From contig MVQL01000249.1 of assembly GCA_002067205.1 (NCBI GenBank), positions 1 through 46,211 on the forward strand: 46,211 nucleotides of DNA, read 5' to 3'. Source of the DNA: Pelotomaculum sp. PtaB.Bin104 (GTDB lineage Bacteria > Bacillota > Desulfotomaculia > Desulfotomaculales > Pelotomaculaceae). Shown here one piece after another: positions 33,080-42,877 of the stretch. The notes below the pieces were generated by a model, which searched no databases, was not told where the DNA came from, and saw only the letters and a program-made list of their open reading frames with translations. Position numbers and translations under genes: made by a program. The first letter of the stretch is position 1, and every line of letters starts with the position of its first letter.

Positions 33080-34465
33080 TTATGAAGCTTTGTCCTTCAT
33101 CAAAATAACCTTTATAGTCTGTAAAAGAATGGCCAGGTCTTTGGCCAGCGAGTATGACTTAGTATAAAGCAGATCATACTTTAGCTTATTCTCCGCGCTG
33201 GTGCTGTAGCGCCCGGCAATCTGGGCCAGGCCGGTGATGCCGGACTTAACATTCATCCGGTAGGCATATTCTGGCGTCTCTTTAATTAACTCATTGACGA
33301 AGAAAGGTCTTTCCGGACGCGGCCCCACGATGCTCATATCGCCCTTTAAAACGTTTATCATCTGTGGAATCTCGTCTATCCGGGCTGCGCGCAAAAAGCG
33401 GCCCACCCTGGTCACCCGCGGGTCATCTTCCGTGGCCAGCACCGGCCCGCTGGCCTTTTCTGCATTCACAACCATGGTGCGAAACTTGTAGAGATAAAAA
33501 GGCTTTCCCTGCATCGTAAGGCGCTTTTGCCGGTAAAAAACCGGCCCCGCTGAGTCTAATTTAATGGCAAGTCCAGCCAGGAGGTATAGAGGAGCGCAAA
33601 TCACCAGCACTGCCAGTGAAATGATGATATCAATCACCCTTTTTATAATCAAGGATTCTTCGGATATCTTTAAACTGCCCACGGTAAATACCGGTATATC
33701 GTCCACCTGGTCCAGCCTGGCCTGGGCCAGCATGATATCATACAAATCAGGCACCAGAAACACCTTTTTGTCTTTAGCGACACAGGCATAAACTAACTCA
33801 GCCTTTTTCTCCTGGGCAAGAGCTGAGCAAATAAAAACCTGTTCGGGCTGCACAAGGTCCAGGCACTTGCTAACCTCCGATATATCCCCCAACACCGGCC
33901 ACCGGCCCCAAATGCCGCCACGGGACTCCAGGCGATACCCCCCAGACTCATCAACGACAAGCCCGGCTACTTTCAAGCTCCCGCCCGGCGCTGACTCCAG
34001 CTTTCCGGCAAGGACAACCGCCTCCTGTGGCTTTCCTGCCACAATCACCCGCCTAATCCCTTGCAGCCTTCTTTCCAGATGCCATGCCACCCTCCGCCAA
34101 ATGCCCAGTAAAACCAACTGAATAAAGGGAGACATTAAAAGCACCGTGCGCGGGAAAGAAAACCCACGGGAAAGGAAAGATAAAGCCATAGCTGCCAGAG
34201 CCTGAAAAAATACTACACAAATCAGAGAAGCAAGGGCCTCTCTCCAGCGCCAGCGGTAACTGCCATACAATCCGTAGAAATAAAATAGCGTAAGGGCGGA
34301 TAAGGTCAGCCAGGGCCAGGTGGAAAGGTAGGCTGTAAAGTTATATGCGGGGAGGTTACCACTGTATCTAATTAAAAAGGCCAGGACATAGCCTAGGTTG
34401 ATCAGTGCCAGATCCACAAGTACAAGCCCTGCCGTAAAAATTAATTTATTTTTATGTATCTCCAT
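33080..34465 (-). CDS. Polyprenyl-phosphate sugar-1-phosphate transferase (exopolysaccharide priming)
   Basis: This is a 461-residue membrane enzyme. Four to five N-terminal transmembrane helices (about 10-125) and a soluble Rossmann-like middle ([20 protein letters not shown]) precede the bacterial sugar transferase domain: [46 protein letters not shown] and [11 protein letters not shown]. It moves a sugar phosphate onto undecaprenyl phosphate to start a glycan repeat (WbaP/CpsE type). ATG 34465 has GGAG upstream. The donor sugar is not predictable. Confidence 0.9.
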   Translation of the reverse strand: MEIHKNKLIFTAGLVLVDLALINLGYVLAFLIRYSGNLPAYNFTAYLSTWPWLTLSALTLFYFYGLYGSYRWRWREALASLICVVFFQALAAMALSFLSRGFSFPRTVLLMSPFIQLVLLGIWRRVAWHLERRLQGIRRVIVAGKPQEAVVLAGKLESAPGGSLKVAGLVVDESGGYRLESRGGIWGRWPVLGDISEVSKCLDLVQPEQVFICSALAQEKKAELVYACVAKDKKVFLVPDLYDIMLAQARLDQVDDIPVFTVGSLKISEESLIIKRVIDIIISLAVLVICAPLYLLAGLAIKLDSAGPVFYRQKRLTMQGKPFYLYKFRTMVVNAEKASGPVLATEDDPRVTRVGRFLRAARIDEIPQMINVLKGDMSIVGPRPERPFFVNELIKETPEYAYRMNVKSGITGLAQIAGRYSTSAENKLKYDLLYTKSYSLAKDLAILLQTIKVILMKDKAS

Positions 34466-34591
34466 TTTTCCGTCTCCGGTAAACAATAGAAATGCTATAT
34501 TTGAGTTTGCCCCTTAAAAATTCGTCATTTTTAGACAAATACCTTTTTATATCCAAATACTATATTTTGTAATACATCAATACGTTGGATA

Positions 34592-35734
34592 TTATGACAA
34601 ATATAGTTCCCTGTATTTCTCAATCATTTTATTTATACTAAATAAATCACGGGCCCTTTGCCGGCCCAGTGTCCCCATCGAAAGACGCCTGTCCTTATTG
34701 AATACCAGATCCTGTAGCGCTTTTTCCGCGGCCGCAAGGTCAAGCCCGCTGATTAAATAGCCGGTTTGTTGATGCACCACCAGTTCACTAACCCCCCCCA
34801 CAGCGTTAGCCACAACCGGTTTGCCCGCCAGCATGGCCTCAATTATAGTCAAAGGAAGGCCTTCCCAGCGTGAGAACAGGACAAAAATATCAAAATCCTG
34901 TACTAGCTCCACTGCTTCTTCTCTGGTACCAAGTAAAAATACGCGTCCATTTAGACCACTACGTTCGATAAACTCTTCGCAATCGGACCTTAACGGACCA
35001 TCACCGATAAGGACAAAATAGAGCTGATCACTGTCAGAGTTATTACCATGATTTTCAATCATTCGGCCGGCAACTTCAAGAAAAAAAAGCGGAGCTTTCT
35101 GATTAGCCAGGCGGGCTACAGTCCCAACGATTATATCCTCCTTTCTGACATTTAGTTTGCGCCGTAAAACCCCAGCTTGTTTTTTTGGCTCCGGCATGCC
35201 ATTGTAAATAACCATAAATTTGTCATCACGCGCTAGCCTCAAACTTCTGCCCCTGACCAGGTCGTTTTCAGAGACACAGACAATCCTGGAACTGACCGCT
35301 CCGGCTAAGCGCTCCACCCAGGAATAAAAAAGGCGGACCGGCTCACTCTGATACTCGTTAATTCCCCAGCCGTGCACGGTAAAAAAGATTTTCGAAGTAC
35401 CAGTAAGGTAAGCTGCCGTACGCCCTAAAATACCCGCCTTGGAGCTGTGACAGTGCACAATATCAAAGGAATTCCTTTTCATTAAGTGATAAAGCTTCCA
35501 TAAAGCCTTGAAATCATTTACTAGTGAAATATTTCTTTTTAATTCAGGAACCAAGATTATATTTATAGTTTGAGGCAGGTTTTTTAACCAGTCAATAAGT
35601 TCTCCACCGGGTCCACAGGCAACAGTTATCTCAAACAACTCCGGATCCAACCCGGCAGCAAGGTGATAAACTATTTTTTGAGCACCGCCCATCTCTGATA
35701 AGGTTATGACTTGTAGAACCTTAACTCGGGCCAA
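34592..35734 (-). CDS. Family 4 glycosyltransferase
   Basis: This is a 380-residue GT-B enzyme. The N-terminal VKVLQVITLSEMGGAQKIVY is the acceptor side. The C-terminal donor side has IGDGPLRSDCEEFIERSGLN, VFLLGTREEAVELVQDFDIF and EGLPLTIIEAMLAGKPVVAN, with the E-x(7)-E motif. I chose TTG 35734, preceded by GGGGTGATCC, over a TTG at 35773 without a site. It lies 126 bases upstream of the priming transferase and is on the same strand, so it probably adds an early sugar to the same glycan. Confidence 0.85.
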   Translation of the reverse strand: MARVKVLQVITLSEMGGAQKIVYHLAAGLDPELFEITVACGPGGELIDWLKNLPQTINIILVPELKRNISLVNDFKALWKLYHLMKRNSFDIVHCHSSKAGILGRTAAYLTGTSKIFFTVHGWGINEYQSEPVRLFYSWVERLAGAVSSRIVCVSENDLVRGRSLRLARDDKFMVIYNGMPEPKKQAGVLRRKLNVRKEDIIVGTVARLANQKAPLFFLEVAGRMIENHGNNSDSDQLYFVLIGDGPLRSDCEEFIERSGLNGRVFLLGTREEAVELVQDFDIFVLFSRWEGLPLTIIEAMLAGKPVVANAVGGVSELVVHQQTGYLISGLDLAAAEKALQDLVFNKDRRLSMGTLGRQRARDLFSINKMIEKYRELYLS

Positions 35735-36004
35735 AGGATCACCCCGCAACCTAATTAGTACAGCCCCACCCAATTATACTTTCGTTTAAAGAATGTCGCC
35801 AAAACTTTACCACATTAACAATTAAATAGGAATTGAATTTGCGGTAAGTTATAACCCGGGTAATCCGAAACCAACTTAGGCGGGAGCCTTTAATGGATAA
35901 TAAAAGGAAATTATGCAACTTTGTAGAATATAGGCTTATTATAAGGCTTTGTCATATTAATAACAAAAGTATTTTTTAATAATATAAATGATTGGAGTAC
36001 GATT

Positions 36005-37072
36005 ATGAAGGCGCTGATCCTGGCCGGAGGAAAAGGAACCAGACTGAGACCTTTAACCCATACCATAGCCAAGCAACTCGTACCGGTGGCAAACAAGCCT
36101 GTCCTTCATTTCGTGATGGAACAGATAGCAGAGGCAAACATTAATGAAGTAGGCATTATCATATCACCCGAAACCGGTGAACAAATTCAAAACTCGATAT
36201 GCAGCGGCGAAAACTGGGGCTTTAAAACAACATACATCATGCAGCATACCCCCGGAGGGTTGGCGCATGCTGTAAAAACAGCCCGCGAATTCTTAGGCGA
36301 TGATTCCTTTTTAATGTTCTTGGGCGATAACCTGATCCAGGGCGGGGTAAAAGAGTTGGTAACGCAGTTCAACGCCAACAATTCTGATGCATTGATTTTA
36401 CTAAAAGAAGTAACAAACCCGGCGGCCTTCGGGGTAGCCGTGGTCGACAGTAAACAGCGCGTGCAAAAGCTGGTCGAAAAACCCAAAGCTCCTCCCAGCA
36501 ACCTTGCGCTGGTCGGCATTTATCTGTTCAGGCCGATAATCCACAGCGCAATCGATCGAATCAAGCCATCCTGGCGTGGCGAGCTGGAAATTACTGATGC
36601 TATCCAAGAACTGCTTAACATGAACTACAATGTTATCGCCAGACAGCTCAGCGGCTGGTGGCTGGATACCGGAAAAAAGGATGATATCCTTGAGGCAAAC
36701 CGGGTAGTGCTGGACGAGTACGCAGAAGTTCGGGTACTTGGCAGGGTAGACAAAAAAAGTCAGATTGCCGGCAGGGTACAGATTGGTTCGGGAACTGAAA
36801 TTGTAGAAAGCGTAATCCGCGGCCCGGTAGTGATTGGCGATAATTGTAGAATCGTTAATTCCTTCATTGGGCCATTTACCGCAGTGGGCTCAGGAAGTAT
36901 TCTAGAAGATGTCGGGGTTGAGCACTCAGTGATCCTGGACAAGTGTCAGCTCCGTCAGGTACCGCGACTGGAAGACAGCCTGCTGGGCACTGGCGCCAGA
37001 GTGAATAGAAAAAATAGCCGACACAACGCGCTTTACCTTTTCCTGGGGGATGATGCGGAAGTGATGCTGTAA
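36005..37072 (+). CDS. rfbA: Glucose-1-phosphate thymidylyltransferase, long form
   Basis: This is a 355-residue enzyme. The N-terminal [20 protein letters not shown] is the nucleotide-binding loop, LGDNLIQGG and VEKPK complete the active site (about 1-235). Residues 240-355 carry the hexapeptide left-handed beta-helix ([20 protein letters not shown]) seen in the long, archaeal/actinobacterial-like RmlA family rather than in the 290-residue enteric form. It makes dTDP-glucose, the entry to dTDP-rhamnose. GGAG lies before the ATG. First gene of the rml operon. Confidence 0.88.
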   Translation: MKALILAGGKGTRLRPLTHTIAKQLVPVANKPVLHFVMEQIAEANINEVGIIISPETGEQIQNSICSGENWGFKTTYIMQHTPGGLAHAVKTAREFLGDDSFLMFLGDNLIQGGVKELVTQFNANNSDALILLKEVTNPAAFGVAVVDSKQRVQKLVEKPKAPPSNLALVGIYLFRPIIHSAIDRIKPSWRGELEITDAIQELLNMNYNVIARQLSGWWLDTGKKDDILEANRVVLDEYAEVRVLGRVDKKSQIAGRVQIGSGTEIVESVIRGPVVIGDNCRIVNSFIGPFTAVGSGSILEDVGVEHSVILDKCQLRQVPRLEDSLLGTGARVNRKNSRHNALYLFLGDDAEVML

Positions 37073-37118
37073 ATACCTAAAGTAACATGTTAAAACACTT
37101 TTTATAGGGGTGAAAAAG

Positions 37119-37580
37119 TTGGAACTGATCCAGGATGTAATAGTAAAACAACTGAAGATTATCCCTGATGACCGGGGCTACTTGATGGAAATGATGCGCA
37201 AAGACTGGCCAGAATACATGGAGTTTGCCCAGTCCTACGTAACCGCCTGCTACCCCGGCATTTATAAAGCCTGGCACTACCACAAAAAACAGTATGATCA
37301 TTTTGTATGCATTCACGGCATGGCCAAAGTTGTCCTTTACGACCCCAGGCCTGACAGCCCCACTAGAGGAATGACCAACGTGTTTCACATGGGCCAGTTA
37401 AACCCTATCCTTCTGCGCATCCCTCTCCTGGTCTACCACGGCTTTACAGCCGAAGGAGAACAGCCTGCCTTGATCGTAAATTACCCAACTGAACTTTATA
37501 ATTATGCCGAACCTGACGAGTATCGCCTGCCGTACAATGACCCGTTAATACCCTACGACTGGGAGGTTAAACACGGTTGA
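37119..37580 (+). CDS. dTDP-4-dehydrorhamnose 3,5-epimerase-like cupin
   Basis: This is a 153-residue cupin of the RmlC superfamily: IIPDDRGYLMEMMRKDWP, then AWHYHKKQYDHFVCIHGMAK and VVLYDPRPDSPTRG, the two metal- or substrate-facing strands. It is shorter than typical RmlC (about 180), and the usual 'RGLHFQ' is 'KAWHYH'. By position between rmlA and rmlD it should act as the 3,5-epimerase. TTG 37119 follows GGGGTG; a GTG at 37110 is part of that site. It overlaps the next gene by four bases. Confidence 0.75.
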   Translation: MELIQDVIVKQLKIIPDDRGYLMEMMRKDWPEYMEFAQSYVTACYPGIYKAWHYHKKQYDHFVCIHGMAKVVLYDPRPDSPTRGMTNVFHMGQLNPILLRIPLLVYHGFTAEGEQPALIVNYPTELYNYAEPDEYRLPYNDPLIPYDWEVKHG

Positions 37581-38428
37581 GAGTGCTGGTAACGGGCGCT
37601 GGAGGGATGCTTGGGAGGCAGGTCGTACTCGAATATCAGAGGCGGGGCGCCGATGTAATCTACCCAACACATGCTGAAATGGATATAACAGATTACCGAC
37701 AGGTAAACACAGCAATAGGAAAAGCCAGGCCTGATCTTGTAATAAACTGCGCTGCTTATACTAACGTAGATAAAGCTGAGGAGGAAGAAGATAAAGCTTT
37801 TCTCGCCAACGGCCTCGGGCCGCGCTATTTAGCCCTGGCCTGCCGGCAGTTCGCAACAACCCTGGTGCATATCAGCACCGACTACATCTTCGATGGACAG
37901 GCCAGCCACCCATACCAAATCTATGACATTCCGCACCCGATTAATGTTTACGGCGCCAGCAAGCTGTTCGGAGAGGCGACAGTACGTGAAATTGGAGGAA
38001 ATTATTTCATTGCGCGCACAAGCTGGCTTTTCGGTCCTGGTGGTAAAAATTTTGTCGACACAATCTTGACTTTAACCCGGCAAAAAGATGAGCTAATGGT
38101 TGTAAACGACCAGCAAGGCTCACCAACCTATACAGCCGACCTGGCAATAGCACTTGCTGACCTTATAGACAGTAAGTGCTACGGAACATATCATATTACA
38201 AATAGCGGGGTTACAACCTGGTTTGAACTCGCAAAAAAAGTTGTATCTGCAACAGGGTTAAAAACAATGGTCAGGCCCTGTGAGACGAAAGATTTCCCCA
38301 GGCCGGCCGACAGGCCTGCACTTTCAGCGATGAATCCTTTTCCGCTAAAACACGTGATCGGATATAGCCTGCCCAGCTGGGAGAATGCTGTAGAAAGATA
38401 TGTCAGGGAAATAACTAACGGGGGTTAA
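37577..38428 (+). CDS. rfbD: dTDP-4-dehydrorhamnose reductase
   Basis: This is a 283-residue short-chain reductase. [13 protein letters not shown] binds [25 protein letters not shown] and STDYIFDG are family hallmarks, and YGASKLFGE holds the catalytic Tyr-x-x-x-Lys. It makes dTDP-L-rhamnose. The TTG start overlaps the preceding stop (37577-37580), so translation is coupled. Confidence 0.92.
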   Translation: MRVLVTGAGGMLGRQVVLEYQRRGADVIYPTHAEMDITDYRQVNTAIGKARPDLVINCAAYTNVDKAEEEEDKAFLANGLGPRYLALACRQFATTLVHISTDYIFDGQASHPYQIYDIPHPINVYGASKLFGEATVREIGGNYFIARTSWLFGPGGKNFVDTILTLTRQKDELMVVNDQQGSPTYTADLAIALADLIDSKCYGTYHITNSGVTTWFELAKKVVSATGLKTMVRPCETKDFPRPADRPALSAMNPFPLKHVIGYSLPSWENAVERYVREITNGG

Positions 38429-38433
38429 TATTA

Positions 38434-39450
38434 ATGAAACTGCTGGTAACGGGAGGAGCTGGCTTTATCGGCTCCAACTTTGTGCGTCTCATTCTAGCCG
38501 AAAGCGACTGGGAAGTTGTCAACCTCGATAAATTGACTTACGCTGGTAATCTGGAAAATCTGGCTGATATTAAAGACAACCCCCGTTATTCTTTTATCCG
38601 GGGAGATATTGCTGATGCAAAGCTGGTTGATGAAATCTTTAAGCAAAACGAGCTTGATGCAGTAATCAACTTTGCTGCTGAATCTCACGTGGACAGGAGC
38701 ATTCAGGACGCCTCTCCTTTCATCTCAACCAACATAGCAGGCGCTCAGGTCCTGCTGGATGCAGCCAAAAAACACGGCTTACAAAAGTTCCTCCAGGTGT
38801 CCACCGACGAAGTATACGGCAGCCTGAATATGGACGACCCGGAATTCACCGAGAAAACCTCTCTTGCCCCCAACAGCCCCTATTCCGCCAGCAAGGCCTC
38901 GGCCGATCTACTCTGCCGCGCTTACTTCAAGACTTTTGGCCTGCCGGTAGTGGTCACACGCTGCTCCAACAACTACGGTCCCTACCAATTTCCAGAGAAG
39001 TTGATCCCGCTGGTAATCACCAACGCACTAGAAGGAAAACCCATTCCAGTTTATGGTGACGGCTTGAACGTGCGGGACTGGCTCTTCGTTACCGATCACT
39101 GCTCGGCACTGAAACTAATAATTGAAAAAGGAAGAGCCGGGGAAGTATACAACATCGGTGGCGGGAAAGAAGTGTCAAACATTACAATGGTGAAAACCAT
39201 ACTGAAAATTATGGGCAAACCGGAAAGCCTGATTACCTATGTTTCCGATCGTCCCGGCCACGATCGGAGGTACGCAATAGACCCGCAAAAAATTGAACAG
39301 GAACTAGGCTGGCAGACTGCCTTTAATTTTGAGACTGCCCTGTCCGAAACAGTAAAATGGTACCGACAAAACGGTAAGTGGTGGCAAAGAATAAAATCGG
39401 GGGAATATCAAAAATATTACGAGCATTGGTATAGCAGCATGTCCAAATAA
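38434..39450 (+). CDS. rfbB: dTDP-glucose 4,6-dehydratase
   Basis: This is a 338-residue extended short-chain dehydrogenase. [16 protein letters not shown] binds [20 protein letters not shown] and STDEVYGSL form the dehydratase active site (Asp-Glu after Thr), and [15 protein letters not shown] supplies Tyr-x-x-x-Lys. It converts dTDP-glucose to the 4-keto-6-deoxy sugar. It starts six bases after rfbD, last in the A-C-D-B operon. Confidence 0.95.
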   Translation: MKLLVTGGAGFIGSNFVRLILAESDWEVVNLDKLTYAGNLENLADIKDNPRYSFIRGDIADAKLVDEIFKQNELDAVINFAAESHVDRSIQDASPFISTNIAGAQVLLDAAKKHGLQKFLQVSTDEVYGSLNMDDPEFTEKTSLAPNSPYSASKASADLLCRAYFKTFGLPVVVTRCSNNYGPYQFPEKLIPLVITNALEGKPIPVYGDGLNVRDWLFVTDHCSALKLIIEKGRAGEVYNIGGGKEVSNITMVKTILKIMGKPESLITYVSDRPGHDRRYAIDPQKIEQELGWQTAFNFETALSETVKWYRQNGKWWQRIKSGEYQKYYEHWYSSMSK

Positions 39451-39869
39451 TTATACGATGTTTTACATTCCTATCCCTATATAATTAAACCAAAAAATTA
39501 CTGTTAAAAAATCCATTTACACAAAATAACGGATACTCCCGATAAACTCGAGAAATGGTACGGAAAAACTGTTGATATAATAGGAAATTGTGTTACTCCC
39601 ATCAAAATATCATAAACCTCAATGTTGACCGTATACAGCCTAAATCGTTTAAGGAGTATTGCTCAAAAGAAATGGCTCCATTTCCTTATTTTCTATTATT
39701 GACTTTTGAAATCAAGTTTTTATGCAACACTACAGTCTAAAATTATATCTTTAACGAAAAATTTTTGCTCACTTGTATTTTTAGAGTTGAGCATTATATA
39801 ATATTCTTTATAAATGGTATAAAAATGGAATAATTTAATAAATAATTAAACTGTTTAGAGGAGTGCTTA
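39451..39869. other. AT-rich spacer before the second glycosyltransferase group
   Basis: No gene is supported in these 419 bases. Besides the promoter at 39773-39802, the only structure is a short inverted pair, GCTCA (39768-39772) and TGAGC (39788-39792). The AT content is clearly higher than in the genes on either side. Confidence 0.5.
39773..39802 (+). promoter_or_regulatory. Candidate promoter for the glycosyltransferase pair
   Basis: TTGTAT (39773-39778) and TATAAT (39797-39802) are 18 bases apart, about 68 bases before the next ATG. An inverted GCTCA/TGAGC pair brackets the -35 box. Confidence 0.45.
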
Positions 39870-40778
39870 ATGGCAGATACATCAATACAAATTCAGACCG
39901 TAATTTATAAAAATGATATTTCTGATTTGGAGCGCTCTATGGCATCCCTGGCACGCGCTTATGAATTATATAAACACGATAATCCAGAAACCAAACCATT
40001 TATCCTCAAATACGGTGATGCTTCCGGTACCAGAGTCCTGAACGATGAAGATCTGGCTCATCTAAGGGGAAAATACAAATTTCATTTTAAAATCGATTAT
40101 GATTTCTTTTCCTGCAATACCGGAACTTCAAGAGGACACAATCTCCTGGCTAAAAACTGTGAAACAAAATACCTGATGATCATGAATCCGGATGTTATCG
40201 TCTCTCCCCGCTTCTTTTCTGAGATATTAAAGCCGTTTGACAATCCGGAACAAAATGTTGGATTGGTTGAAGCAAGGCAAACGCCCATTGAACATCCCAA
40301 GGAATATGATATGAGAACCGGCGAAACCTCCTGGGCAACGGGAGCGTGCGGGGTGTTACCCACTGCAATTTTCCATGAAGTGAACGGTTATGATGAAGCT
40401 TCTTTTTTTTTGTACTGCGATGATGTTGATCTTTCGTGGCGGATCAGGATGCTGGAAAAAAAGATCATCTATCAGCCTTTGGCTGTAGTATTTCATGCGA
40501 AGCGCCTTTCTGCTAAAGCAACATGGCAGCCGACGGCAGCGGAAGTCTACTATTCTGCGGTAGCGGCCATGATGATGGCCAACAAATGGTCCAATCCCAA
40601 ATTATTGAATCATTTGGTATCGACCTTCTCTTCCAGCAGCAACGAAACTTATAGAAAAGCAGCAAGGGAATTCCTAGAAAAGAAAAAGAATAACAAACTG
40701 CCAAAGCCGGTTGATCCAAATCACAAGGTAGCCACTTTTGTGGGAAATTACTACACGAATCATCGTTTTTCTTTATAA
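39870..40778 (+). CDS. Family 2 glycosyltransferase (rhamnosyltransferase-like)
   Basis: This is a 302-residue GT-A enzyme. The metal-binding region is MIMNPDVIV, and SWATGACGVLPTAIFHEVNG with FFLYCDDVDLSWRIRMLEKK is the usual acceptor part of rhamnosyltransferase-like GT2 proteins. A GAGGAG site lies before the ATG. The C-terminal 60 residues are basic and soluble. It is probably co-transcribed with the following methyltransferase-GT2 protein, 13 bases on, and uses a nucleotide sugar, perhaps dTDP-rhamnose from the operon before. Confidence 0.85.
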   Translation: MADTSIQIQTVIYKNDISDLERSMASLARAYELYKHDNPETKPFILKYGDASGTRVLNDEDLAHLRGKYKFHFKIDYDFFSCNTGTSRGHNLLAKNCETKYLMIMNPDVIVSPRFFSEILKPFDNPEQNVGLVEARQTPIEHPKEYDMRTGETSWATGACGVLPTAIFHEVNGYDEASFFLYCDDVDLSWRIRMLEKKIIYQPLAVVFHAKRLSAKATWQPTAAEVYYSAVAAMMMANKWSNPKLLNHLVSTFSSSSNETYRKAAREFLEKKKNNKLPKPVDPNHKVATFVGNYYTNHRFSL

Positions 40779-40791
40779 GAGAGATGGCTTT

Positions 40792-42855
40792 ATGAGCACA
40801 AAATATAAAAATAATTATTTTGCTGATGGCATATATGGGTATACCGTCGATATCTTAGCGGATTTAAATCCTCAAGGTGTTCATCTGGATATCGGGTGCG
40901 GCTATGCCGCGATCCATACAGGCATCATCGAAAAAGGTCTGAATCTGAGCTATATAGGGATTGATGCGGATGCTGAAACAGTGGAAGCCCTCCAATCAGC
41001 AGGCATCGAGTCATATCAACGTGTATTGGGGCAATTTGGGCTATCATCAGTAGATGCTGATTATATTGAAAGTATTTTAAACGGCCGTAATCTCTCTTCC
41101 ATTTCCATGCTTGATGTCATAGAACATTTACCTTCGCAAGAAGCTCTTTTGGAAACAGTCCATACGATCGCCTTAAAATATCATGCGCCAGTTATCATCA
41201 GCGTGCCGAATATCACTCATAAAGACGTGGCATTTAAATTGATCGAAGGCCGGTTTGATTATACCAAAAAGGGTCTTTTAGACAATACGCACCTGTCATT
41301 TTTTACTGAGGACAGGCTGACAAACCTTATGAAGCAAACCGGTTTTGAACAGATAAGCAGCAAAGATCTTTTTATGGAAAAATCAGATCAGCATTTTCCG
41401 GAAAAAAGCATTTTTCTATCCGAGGGTTCTTTAGTGTTTCAGTATTTGAATTGGCTTAAAACACTAGTCGATCCCAATGCAACGGTCAATCAATTTTTGC
41501 GAGTTTACCTGCCCAGGGAAAAAACGCCGGGCAGACCGTCATCCAATGAACCGAAACCTTTCCTGTCCGTGATTACCAGAACACAGGGAAAGCGTGCGCA
41601 GGCATTGACGGAAGCCCTATTATGTCTTACGGGACAAACCAATACGGACTTCGAAGTATTAGTTCTTGGACATAAGCTTAACCACGAGCAACAGCATACA
41701 GTTGAGCGTATCATTGAGGATATGCCGGAATGGATTAGGTGCAAAACAAGGCTGATTAGGGTGGACTACGGAAACCGGACAACGCCGCTAAATGTCGGTT
41801 TTTCCGAAGCAAAAGGAAGCTATATCGCGATTCTTGACGACGACGATATCATATTTGATAACTGGGTGGAAGAGTTTTACAGGATGGCCAAGGAAAACAG
41901 CGGCTCTGTTTTGCATACGTATGCTATTTCGCAAAATTGGATGACAGTCAATACGTCCTCCGGCGTGGAAGCTTTGCGGGCATGCGGTTCGCCTCAGGCT
42001 ACGTTCTGCAGAGACTTTGATTTCCTGGGCGAATTGATGGTAAACTCCTGTCCGCCAGTAAGTCTGGCTTTTCCTGCCTATGCGTTCCAGAAGCTGAATA
42101 TCCGCTTCGATGAGGACCTGACGACAACGGAAGACTGGGATTTCCTTATGCGAACCGGGTTTGTTTGCGGAGTTTCCAATTCTGACACGCCAACATGCGT
42201 TTACCGTCTGTGGACAAATTCCGAATCCTCTCAAACGGTACACAGCAAGGAGGAATGGAAAAGGAATCATTTGCTGATACAACGCAAATTTGACAGGATT
42301 CCCATTGTGCTGCCACCGGGGATAGCGTCATCGATCATTTCCAAGGGCAGGGAACAGAAGGAGAATTATTCAGGCAATACTTTAACGCTGTTTTTTGATA
42401 ATGGATTTGGGTTTTCCGAGAAAAATACCATTGCTGCAAAAAAAAGCAATAAAGAGCCCGGCTTTTTCGAATTCCCCGGAATCGCCAATCACGGACTTAT
42501 AACCAGACTGCGTTTTGACCCGACCGAAATGGGCATGATCACATTGCATGACCTGGTAATTAAAATTGAGACACCTCGCGACGTAAAAACTTATGGTATG
42601 AAAGACATCCGATCGAATGGAATTCGCATCGGGCAAAATTTGGTCTTTATAAAGCCGGACCCGCAAATCATATTACGGTTTCCGTGGAAAACGTCCGTGG
42701 CCGCGGTTATGATCCAATATCAGATCAATAATTCCGTTCCGAATGAATTAATGGACAGTTTAATTATCCATAAGAGAAAATTGTTTAGTAATATTCTCTA
42801 TCGGAGTATGAAAAAGATTTATCATATCATCAAGTATCGAAAGTCTGAACGATAA
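40792..42855 (+). CDS. Two-domain methyltransferase-glycosyltransferase (GT2)
   Basis: This is a 687-residue fusion. Residues 1-230 are a class I SAM methyltransferase (HLDIGCGYAAIHTGI, 31-45; SMLDVIEHLPSQEALLETVH). A family 2 glycosyltransferase follows from about 256 (PFLSVITRTQGKRAQALTEA) with the metal motif AILDDDDIIFDNWV near 345. The last 170 residues (GFFEFPGIANHGLITRLRFD) are a separate, probably beta-rich, unit. ATG 40792 has only a weak site (GAGAGATGG); the frame from 40738 overlaps the previous gene. It may modify and extend the same sugar chain end. Related fusions occur in surface glycan loci. Confidence 0.85.
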   Translation: MSTKYKNNYFADGIYGYTVDILADLNPQGVHLDIGCGYAAIHTGIIEKGLNLSYIGIDADAETVEALQSAGIESYQRVLGQFGLSSVDADYIESILNGRNLSSISMLDVIEHLPSQEALLETVHTIALKYHAPVIISVPNITHKDVAFKLIEGRFDYTKKGLLDNTHLSFFTEDRLTNLMKQTGFEQISSKDLFMEKSDQHFPEKSIFLSEGSLVFQYLNWLKTLVDPNATVNQFLRVYLPREKTPGRPSSNEPKPFLSVITRTQGKRAQALTEALLCLTGQTNTDFEVLVLGHKLNHEQQHTVERIIEDMPEWIRCKTRLIRVDYGNRTTPLNVGFSEAKGSYIAILDDDDIIFDNWVEEFYRMAKENSGSVLHTYAISQNWMTVNTSSGVEALRACGSPQATFCRDFDFLGELMVNSCPPVSLAFPAYAFQKLNIRFDEDLTTTEDWDFLMRTGFVCGVSNSDTPTCVYRLWTNSESSQTVHSKEEWKRNHLLIQRKFDRIPIVLPPGIASSIISKGREQKENYSGNTLTLFFDNGFGFSEKNTIAAKKSNKEPGFFEFPGIANHGLITRLRFDPTEMGMITLHDLVIKIETPRDVKTYGMKDIRSNGIRIGQNLVFIKPDPQIILRFPWKTSVAAVMIQYQINNSVPNELMDSLIIHKRKLFSNILYRSMKKIYHIIKYRKSER

Positions 42856-42877
42856 AGTAGCGTAATCCGTTCTGAGC

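Noticed and set aside
35735..36004. Promoter for the rml operon.
   Set aside because: Several AT-rich boxes exist between the divergent genes, but none has convincing -35 and -10 elements at proper spacing.
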